Position numbers and translations under genes: made by a program | The notes under the pieces: model-generated | What the model saw: only the letters and a program-made list of their open reading frames with translations | What the model was told of the DNA's origin: nothing | Database searches by the model: none | Shown here: in pieces, positions 17,122 through 22,343 of the stretch | How the letters are laid out: each line of letters begins with the position of its first letter | Position numbering within the stretch: the first letter of the stretch is position 1 | Source: Candidatus Zixiibacteriota bacterium | GTDB lineage: Bacteria > Zixibacteria > MSB-5A5 > JAABVY01 | Length of the DNA stretch: 27,071 bases | Assembly: GCA_011777135.1 (NCBI GenBank) | Contig: JAABVY010000363.1 | Span: forward strand, 1 to 27,071 | Direction: 5' to 3'

Positions 17122-18480
17122 ATGAAAGCGATTAATCCTGCTACGAACGAACTTATAAAGGACTATGATGAGCATGATGATGATGCTGTCAAGGATATAT
17201 TGAAAAAAGTTGATAATGAATTCAAAAGCTGGAGCCGCACTGATTTTGCTCATCGCAGCAAACTCATGAAAAAAGCGGCCGGGATTTTGAAGAAGAATAA
17301 AGATGACTATGCCCGCACGATGGCTATGGAGATGGGTAAGCCGATCACTGAGGCCCGATCCGAAGCTGAGAAATGCGCATGGGTATGCGAATACTACGCC
17401 GAGAATGCGGAGAAATTCCTGGCGGACATGGAAATCGAGACCGACGCCAGCAGGAGTTTTGTCGCCTTTCAGCCATTGGGTACAGTGCTGGCGATTATGC
17501 CCTGGAACTTTCCCTTCTGGCAGGTCTTCCGGTTTGCTGCGCCGGCTTTGATGGCCGGTAACACGGGCATATTGAAGCATGCTTCGAATGTCCCCGGATC
17601 AGCCTTGAAAATTGAAGAGGTATTTCGGGAAGCGGGATTTCCGGAGAATGCTTTTAGATCATTACTGATAAGCTCGAGCAAAGTCGAGGGGATAATAAAG
17701 GATGACAGGATCAAGGCGGTAACGCTTACCGGTTCTGAATTCGCCGGTATGCAGGTAGCCGCGCAAGCCGGAAGCGTGGTCAAAAAGACCGTGATGGAGC
17801 TGGGCGGCTCTGATCCGTATATTGTGCTTGAGGATGCCGACATGCCCTCCTGCGTGGAGACATCGGCCAAGGCGCGCATGATCAACAACGGCCAGAGCTG
17901 TATTGCCGCCAAACGTTTTATTGTGGTCAAATCCAAGCTCAAGGAGTTCGAGGAAGCCCAGACCAATATCATGAAAAATCTGAAGGTGGGCGATCCGCTG
18001 GATGAAGAAACTCAGGCGGGTCCGATGGCGCGCCAGGATTTGATGGAGGATCTTCATGAGCAGGTTAAGCAGTCAGTTGAGAAGGGCGCAAAACTCCTGA
18101 CAGGCGGAGAGCCAATGGATCGTGAGGGAGCTTTCTATCCGCCCACAGTCCTGACCAACTGCAAGAAGGGCATGAAGGTTGTGGATGAGGAAACATTCGG
18201 TCCGGTTTCAGCCATAATTCCGGTCAAGGATGCCGAGGAGGCGATTGCGGTTGCCAACGATTCCCAATATGGCCTGGGCGGCGCGGTATGGTCGCAGGAT
18301 GTCGAGAAAGCCATTGAGGTTGCGCGCAGGGTGGAGACCGGCAATATGTTTGTCAACGGTATGACCAAATCCGACCCGCGTCTCCCCTTCGGCGGAGTCA
18401 AGAACTCCGGTTATGGCCGCGAACTTTCAGTCTTTGGAATCAGGGAATTCGTGAATATAAAGACGATCTGGGTGGGGTAA
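17122..18480 (+). CDS. NAD(P)-dependent succinate semialdehyde dehydrogenase, GabD1/Sad type
   Basis: This 452-residue aldehyde dehydrogenase oxidises an aldehyde, most likely succinate semialdehyde to succinate. Catalytic Cys is C260 (NNGQSCIAAKRF) and the general-base Glu is E226 (MELGGSDPYIVL), 34 residues apart as usual. Resemblance to E. coli Sad (YneI) and cyanobacterial GabD1 runs along the chain: IMPWNFPFWQVFRFAAPALM, LTGSEFAG, GPMARQDL, AVANDSQYGLGGAVWS, LPFGGVKNSGYGRELS. The short length, lacking the N-terminal extension of many ALDHs, fits that subgroup (about 450-460). I chose ATG 17122, with GAGGT five bases upstream; a GTG at 17110 is in frame but has no better site. It follows the ThDP gene by 27 bases and is closed by a terminator, so it is the last gene of the operon. 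Cofactor preference is not shown. Confidence 0.88.
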   Translation: MKAINPATNELIKDYDEHDDDAVKDILKKVDNEFKSWSRTDFAHRSKLMKKAAGILKKNKDDYARTMAMEMGKPITEARSEAEKCAWVCEYYAENAEKFLADMEIETDASRSFVAFQPLGTVLAIMPWNFPFWQVFRFAAPALMAGNTGILKHASNVPGSALKIEEVFREAGFPENAFRSLLISSSKVEGIIKDDRIKAVTLTGSEFAGMQVAAQAGSVVKKTVMELGGSDPYIVLEDADMPSCVETSAKARMINNGQSCIAAKRFIVVKSKLKEFEEAQTNIMKNLKVGDPLDEETQAGPMARQDLMEDLHEQVKQSVEKGAKLLTGGEPMDREGAFYPPTVLTNCKKGMKVVDEETFGPVSAIIPVKDAEEAIAVANDSQYGLGGAVWSQDVEKAIEVARRVETGNMFVNGMTKSDPRLPFGGVKNSGYGRELSVFGIREFVNIKTIWVG

Positions 18481-18503
18481 TCAATTTAGAACTTTGTTTC
18501 CGA

Positions 18504-18531
18504 AAGCCTCTGCTATCCGCAGGGGCTTTTT
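18504..18531 (+). terminator. Rho-independent terminator after SSADH gene
   Basis: Ten-base-pair stem AAGCCTCTGC (18504-18513) with GCAGGGGCTT (18519-18528), one G-U pair, loop TATCC, followed by a run of T (18527-18531). It ends the CBS/ThDP/SSADH transcript. Confidence 0.8.
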
Positions 18532-18541
18532 AATTCATGGC

Positions 18542-18579
18542 GCAGGGTCACATCCGGCCACGGCCGGACAAGACCCTGC
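18542..18579. repeat. Nested palindrome, possible repetitive element
   Basis: The outer arms GCAGGGTC (18542-18549) and GACCCTGC (18572-18579) pair perfectly. Inside, TCCGGCC (18553-18559) pairs with GGCCGGA (18562-18568) around a two-base loop, with three unpaired bases on each side between the stems. The whole is far more G+C-rich than its surroundings. It lies between convergent operons, right after the SSADH terminator. No T-run follows on either strand, so it is not an ordinary terminator. A REP-like or other dispersed palindromic unit is possible; only one copy is visible in this window. Confidence 0.55.
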
Positions 18580-18623
18580 TCGACTGGCACGCCCAAAAGT
18601 ATGAATTTCATATTTCCTCCCTA

Positions 18624-19754
18624 TTAATTTTTGGGTCCTATACAAAGAGATTGGATAAAATGACCCATGTCGGGCCAAATGTTTTTGGTGATCCTTTTTT
18701 CCTTGGTGTCTATTGCCGATACAGTACCGCTGCCCTGGGAAAGCCGTCCTGATCCGACATACGCTTTTCCGCCTGTTGGTGTAAATACAATCTCTCTAGC
18801 ATACAAGGGAGCAGAGGGATATCCATCAATCTGTCCGTGAAGAGAGATACCATCTATGTAATTGCCGGTCTCGGTGTCGAACACAAAGATAATTCCCGGT
18901 ATTTCATACTGCATAAAGTATCCGGGATATGTAACATACATCTCCTGTCCGTCCGGGGATATCTTCAGCGATCCCGTTGTCGTTGAAAATGGCGTCTGGA
19001 ATATCATTTCTCTTTCCTGGAGATCATAGCAGGTAATGTTGATACCATCATATTTGGAGAGGGTTACGCAATAAAGCCGCCGGCCGTCAGGATGAATATC
19101 ATAAGCATATATCGTAACCAGGCTGTCCCTGCTGTCATGAATAAACCACTGATCCGACATCGCCCTGTTTTTGTAATCGTAAGCGGCAATAAAGGTCGAA
19201 TCGAAACTCGCCGGATTGAGAACACCGTGCAAGTATATGAGGTTCTTATCTGATCGCAATATTGGCAATCCTACTGATGGCGTAGAATCTGAATATATTC
19301 TATTGAAGGCGGGCAGAGAGTAGAAATGTATACTATCATAAGCAAAACCGATATACAGACTCTCATCTGTTATAAAGAGCGGGCCATACTCGCCTTCAAG
19401 CCTGTGAATCTCATCCAGATTCTGGGCATCATATATGATTGTCAATCTTTCCGTCAGATATGTATCATGATATGAAACGGAGAGATATTGACCGTCGGAA
19501 GATACTCCTATCGCCCCAGGATTGTATACTTCATCTGTAACATACTGAACACTATCGACCAGAGAATCCGTTTCTGTGTCAATCTTGTATAACCATTCGC
19601 TCTCGAAATCTGTGGCATACAGCCAGCCCTTGTATGGTCCAGGTTGTACCGGGCCGACCGGGCAGTCCTCACAACAGGAACTGATAATAAATGCCAAGAT
19701 CAGAGAGCTCAAGGCCGCCAAAGCTGTCAGTATTGTTTTAAGGTTTTTCTGCAA
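18624..19754 (-). CDS. Beta-propeller-like lipoprotein, downstream paralogue
   Basis: This 376-residue protein is a lipoprotein: LILAFIISSC is a signal peptide with lipobox ISSC, and the mature chain begins CCEDCPVGPVQP at about residue 28. The rest looks like a repeated-blade beta-propeller: blades such as YATDFESEWLYKIDTETDSLV, GAIGVSSDGQYLSVSY, LKISPDGQEMYVTYPG and IVFTPTGGKAYVGSG match the YVTN/WD-type pattern of strand pairs with SPDG turns. No catalytic residues are recognised; binding or surface adhesion is plausible. The start is TTG at 19754, four bases after AGGAGG; longer reading back to 19769 would place the ribosome site inside the gene. It begins 11 bases after the stop of its paralogue, sharing an operon. 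Confidence 0.8.
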   Translation of the reverse strand: MQKNLKTILTALAALSSLILAFIISSCCEDCPVGPVQPGPYKGWLYATDFESEWLYKIDTETDSLVDSVQYVTDEVYNPGAIGVSSDGQYLSVSYHDTYLTERLTIIYDAQNLDEIHRLEGEYGPLFITDESLYIGFAYDSIHFYSLPAFNRIYSDSTPSVGLPILRSDKNLIYLHGVLNPASFDSTFIAAYDYKNRAMSDQWFIHDSRDSLVTIYAYDIHPDGRRLYCVTLSKYDGINITCYDLQEREMIFQTPFSTTTGSLKISPDGQEMYVTYPGYFMQYEIPGIIFVFDTETGNYIDGISLHGQIDGYPSAPLYAREIVFTPTGGKAYVGSGRLSQGSGTVSAIDTKEKRITKNIWPDMGHFIQSLCIGPKN

Positions 19755-19765
19755 AATACCTCCTT

Positions 19766-20893
19766 TCAATTTAGTTTAGGCCCTATTTTCAAATCTGAAA
19801 TGAAATGCCCGAGATCGGGCCAGATGTTTTTGATAACATCTCTGGATTCAGTATCGATTACAGATATTGTGCCGGATTCCAATACTACTTTGCCGGATCC
19901 AATATAGGCCTTATGTCCCTGTGGCGTGAAAACAATGGGAGTGGCATAGAGAGGATGAAATGGATTGGGAGCATACCCAAATAGCGATATTCCTTCAATA
20001 TAACTCCCATCATTCGCATCCAGAATATACACAGTGCCGGGATTTCCATAATACGCTAAATCGCCCGGTTCTGTAACATATAGATATTCCTCATCCGGGG
20101 TTAGCCGGACACTTCCTGTCCAGGAAAATATAGGATAAGAAAAGATAATCTCTTCTGTCTCAAGATCATAACAGGTTACCATGGCCCCATCAAGATTTGA
20201 ATAATTGAGACAGTATATTTTGGTTCCATCCTTATTTATATCAAATGCAGTTACAAATACTATGGAATCATGCTTGTCGCGGAAATACCATTCTTGTTCT
20301 ATTTCGCGATTTACATAATCATATGAATAAATGAAAGTGGATTCGACATGCTCAGGATTGACGGCACCATTCATAAACACAAGGTCGTTTTTAATATTCA
20401 CGATCGGATAAGCGGAAAGGCTGGTAGCTTCTTTATGAACGATTGTGAAATCTGGAAGGGAATAGATCCTAAATCTTTGACCTATTCCGATCATGATATC
20501 TTGATCCGGTATGAACACAGGAATATTATAGTCAGCCAGATCGGTGAGAGTATCGAGCGTCTGCGCATCATAAATTCGAGTGAATCGTACACCATTAACC
20601 AGATCATAGTAGCCAACCGCAAGAAAGCGACCATCAGTAGATACATCTATTGTCCCAGGGACAGATTTCCTCGTGGTCTCATATTGCACGCTATCGACCA
20701 GTGAATCGGTTTCCACATCAATTTTATACACCCATTTGTTTTGCATATCAATCGCATACAGCCAGCCCTTGTACGGTTTAGGCTGGACCGGGCCGACCGG
20801 GCAGTCCTCGCAGCAGGAATAGATTAAAAACGCCAGGATCAGAAAACTCAGGGCCGCCAAAGCTGTCAGTATTGTTTTGAAGTTCTTTCGCAA
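19766..20893 (-). CDS. Beta-propeller-like lipoprotein, upstream paralogue
   Basis: This 375-residue lipoprotein is a tandem paralogue of the gene downstream. It has lipobox LIYSC and mature N-terminus CCEDCPVGPVQP, the same leader (RKNFKTILTALAALSFLILAF) and the same blade pattern (WLYAIDMQNKWVYKIDVETD, TIDVSTDGRFLAVGYYD, VRLTPDEEYLYVTEPGD, IVFTPQGHKAYIGSG). The leader and first 20 mature residues are nearly identical between the two, while later blades diverge clearly, with the C-terminal IKNIWPDLGHFI motif conserved again. The start is TTG at 20893 with AGGAGG four bases upstream; upstream codons to 20926 are in frame but would contain the ribosome site. It is the first gene of the pair. 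Function unknown; export to the outer membrane or periplasm is inferred from the lipobox. Confidence 0.8.
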   Translation of the reverse strand: MRKNFKTILTALAALSFLILAFLIYSCCEDCPVGPVQPKPYKGWLYAIDMQNKWVYKIDVETDSLVDSVQYETTRKSVPGTIDVSTDGRFLAVGYYDLVNGVRFTRIYDAQTLDTLTDLADYNIPVFIPDQDIMIGIGQRFRIYSLPDFTIVHKEATSLSAYPIVNIKNDLVFMNGAVNPEHVESTFIYSYDYVNREIEQEWYFRDKHDSIVFVTAFDINKDGTKIYCLNYSNLDGAMVTCYDLETEEIIFSYPIFSWTGSVRLTPDEEYLYVTEPGDLAYYGNPGTVYILDANDGSYIEGISLFGYAPNPFHPLYATPIVFTPQGHKAYIGSGKVVLESGTISVIDTESRDVIKNIWPDLGHFISDLKIGPKLN

Positions 20894-20944
20894 AATACCT
20901 CCTTTCAAACTAGACATAAGTGTCAATTTAGATGATAAGATGCC

Positions 20945-20968
20945 TCACGCCCATGTATTATGCTTCAT
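20945..20968 (-). CDS. Possible seven-codon leader peptide upstream of lipoprotein genes
   Basis: In the putative leader of the lipoprotein operon, minus-strand AGGAGG (20973-20978) lies four bases before an ATG at 20968, which opens a seven-codon frame (MKHNTWA) ending in TGA at 20945. The ribosome site is as strong as those of the two lipoproteins. It could be a regulatory leader peptide, the remnant of a gene, or chance. Confidence 0.25.
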   Translation of the reverse strand: MKHNTWA

Positions 20969-21068
20969 GCTTCCTCCTTTTCCGCAGGCTCGAATTCAAC
21001 CTGCCAGATTTGAGGTTATCTTATAGAAAGTTAGATGCGCCAATGGGTGCTATTTCAACTTCAACAAT

Positions 21069-21098
21069 AATCTACTCATATTACCATGACGCTGTCAA
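21069..21098 (-). promoter_or_regulatory. Candidate promoter of the lipoprotein pair
   Basis: On the minus strand, TTGACA (21098-21093), 18-base spacer and TAGATT (21074-21069). The start would be near 21062, giving a leader of about 170 bases to the first lipoprotein and including the short reading frame at 20945-20968. Confidence 0.35.
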
Positions 21099-21136
21099 GC
21101 CAAAAACGTTGAATACAGGGGAAGCTCCACAATAGA

Positions 21137-21181
21137 AATCGGCCTCGCTATGCCTGTATCTAATAGCGCGGAGGCCTGATT
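21137..21181. repeat. Strong interrupted hairpin
   Basis: AATC-GGCCTC (21137-21146) pairs with GAGGCC-T-GATT (21171-21181) with a single bulged T, and GCTAT (21147-21151) extends the stem with ATAGC (21163-21167). This makes a stem of about 15 pairs around an 11-base loop. No T-run follows on either strand, so it is not a standard terminator. Structured RNA, a repeat or a protein site are all possible. Confidence 0.5.
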
Positions 21182-21493
21182 CGCCTTGGGGATAGCTGAG
21201 TGGTCTGGCGGTACACAACCCTGGAGAATCCTCTCCTGAAGCGGAAAAAAGATGTAAAAGATTTCAATATCTGTTTCATTTGCTTCATAGTGTTTAAAAT
21301 CCAGCCAAAAAATAAGGATTCAAATTGCTGTGGTCTTGCAACTTCTTGGCATTTGGCTTATTTGATAGTCATGAGATATTATCAAGTGGCATAATCAGTT
21401 AGGGATCAGGGGGCACTATCCAAAGTGAATTCCGAGGGAAAAATGCTCGGGGGGAGTTTTATCTATTCCGGTACGAAATGACTCTGATATTGC

Positions 21494-21515
21494 GGCATAT
21501 TTTTTGCATTATAAT
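21494..21515 (+). promoter_or_regulatory. Candidate pilin promoter, sigma-54-like -24/-12 and/or TATAAT
   Basis: CGGCA then TTGCA with GG (21494-21495) and GC (21506-21507) exactly ten bases apart, as in the sigma-54 consensus TGGCAC-N5-TTGCA. It overlaps a perfect TATAAT (21510-21515) that lacks a good -35. The pilin ATG is about 100 bases downstream. Both readings are possible. Confidence 0.35.
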
Positions 21516-21617
21516 TGGATCAGGTATATACAGGCAATTGCCCTATTTTTATACAATTTGTATTGAGGGCAAAGCCGGATATGCCGGGAAGTCTACCTTA
21601 AATGGAAGGAGGAACTT

Positions 21618-21803
21618 ATGTTCCGAAAACTTCTGCATGACGAAAAGGCCCAGGACCTGATTGAATATGCCCTCCTCGGATCATTTATTTCAGTTGTATC
21701 CGTTGTGGTAGTCAGATCAATCGGGCCGCTGGTGAACGATCTCTACCTGGTAATTCAGGATGCCATGACCACAAATCCTGGGCCAGGCGCCAGAATATTG
21801 TAG
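21618..21803 (+). CDS. flp: Flp/Fap-type (type IVb) pilin
   Basis: This 61-residue protein matches the Flp pilin family. A short basic leader MFRKLLHDEKA precedes QDLIEYALLGSFISVVSVVVV, the hydrophobic pilin helix. The prepilin signature is present with Glu16 at +5 and Tyr17 at +6 relative to cleavage after Ala11; most Flp prepilins have Gly at -1, so Ala is unusual. The mature pilin would be 50 residues, assembled by a Tad secretion machine for adhesion or biofilm formation. GGAGGA lies upstream of the ATG with good spacing. No tad/cpa genes are adjacent and a terminator follows, so it is a monocistronic orphan whose machinery must be encoded elsewhere. Confidence 0.85.
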   Translation: MFRKLLHDEKAQDLIEYALLGSFISVVSVVVVRSIGPLVNDLYLVIQDAMTTNPGPGARIL

Positions 21804-21912
21804 CGGACTATACCAGGGCTGAAAAAAACACCTGCACTCCCACCAGAATCGCATCGGGAAGTGGGATTATAATTCCCATCCTCAACTGGAATCCATTAAG
21901 AATATAATATAG

Positions 21913-21947
21913 AATCCTCCGTCTACTAAGGCCGGGGATTTTTATTT
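21913..21947 (+). terminator. Rho-independent terminator after flp
   Basis: Stem AATCCTC (21913-21919) with GGGGATT (21934-21940), one G-U pair and a 14-base loop, followed by TTTTTATTTT. The spacing and T-tract are typical. It lies 110 bases downstream of the flp stop. Confidence 0.6.
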
Positions 21948-22011
21948 TGCAGGTTCCAAAGGCGTTATAGAAATATACTGCGCTGGAAGAACCGCATTTT
22001 CTCTAAAAAAG

Positions 22012-22039
22012 TTGACAATCTTTTCAAAAAGCATATATT
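22012..22039 (+). promoter_or_regulatory. Sigma-70 promoter of the oadGAB operon
   Basis: Perfect -35 TTGACA (22012-22017), 16-base spacer and TATATT (22034-22039). The start near 22046 gives a leader of about 85 bases to the oadG ATG. Confidence 0.55.
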
Positions 22040-22130
22040 TTTATCTTCTGCATGAGGCAAGAAACAGAAACATACCAACTTAGCGGGCTGACAATACCTG
22101 CCCGGCGAAAACTACCAAGAGGATTTTCAT

Positions 22131-22343
22131 ATGGAATCATCTAATCTGCTGGTTGTGTGTGCCCTCGCATTCGGCGCAGTCTTTGTACTGCTGTTATTTC
22201 TGGCCATAGTAATGCGGGTGATTCTTCTGGTCTTTCCGCAGAGAGCGGATGCCTCGGATGCCGCGGTTTATGCGGCAGTCACAGTAGCAGCATCACAATT
22301 ATATCCGGGAACAATCATCAAAAAGATCGAGGAAATAAAATGA
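22131..22343 (+). CDS. oadG: Sodium-pump decarboxylase gamma subunit (OadG-like)
   Basis: This 70-residue protein has one membrane helix at about residues 6-35 (LLVVCALAFGAVFVLLLFLAIVMRVILLVF) followed by a short cytoplasmic tail rich in Ala, as in OAD_gamma proteins that assemble and anchor the alpha and beta subunits. It lacks the Pro-rich, zinc-binding C-terminal region of Klebsiella OadG, so it is a minimal form. AGAGG precedes the ATG. Its stop overlaps the oadA start by four bases (ATGA at 22340-22343), indicating translational coupling. Assignment rests mostly on topology and the neighbours oadA and oadB; sequence identity is low. Confidence 0.72.
   Translation: MESSNLLVVCALAFGAVFVLLLFLAIVMRVILLVFPQRADASDAAVYAAVTVAASQLYPGTIIKKIEEIK

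Larger units (their letters stand above)
20894..21617. other. Gene-poor stretch between lipoproteins and pilin gene
   Basis: I see no convincing protein gene in this 724-base stretch. It holds the lipoprotein leader and promoter (minus strand), a strong hairpin at 21137-21181, a tRNA-like but unfoldable segment at about 21191-21240, a small hairpin CCGAG/CTCGG near 21438-21456, and a pilin promoter region. Short reading frames such as the one at 21200-21394 lack ribosome sites and family resemblance. Confidence 0.6.
21804..22130 (+). other. Intergenic stretch between flp and oadG
   Basis: No gene is seen in these 327 bases. They contain a near-palindrome GGGATTATAATTCCC at about 21862-21876, the pilin terminator (21913-21947), the oad promoter (22012-22039) and a weak hairpin CGGGC/GCCCG (22084-22104) in the oad leader before the ribosome site AGAGG. 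Confidence 0.6.

Noticed and set aside
18592..18635. CCCAAAA/TTTTGGG pairing around the lipoprotein stop with an inner TATGAA/TTCATA palindrome
   Set aside because: Low G+C stems and a large loop; too weak to call a terminator for the minus-strand operon.
21191..21240. tRNA-Ser-like segment (GGGGATAGCTGAGTGG and a CTGGAGA loop-like piece)
   Set aside because: The D-arm-like part looks right, but the anticodon stem does not pair, there is no T-arm and no matching 3' acceptor. At most a degraded fragment.
21200..21394. Small reading frame of 64 codons
   Set aside because: No ribosome site, no recognisable family and a composition typical of AT-rich noncoding sequence.
21438..21456. Small hairpin CCGAG/CTCGG as terminator
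   Set aside because: Only five base pairs and no adjacent T-run.
22157..22339. Upstream extension of the oadA reading frame
   Set aside because: It overlaps oadG in another frame, is compositionally odd and lies before a good ribosome site and the ATGA junction at 22340.
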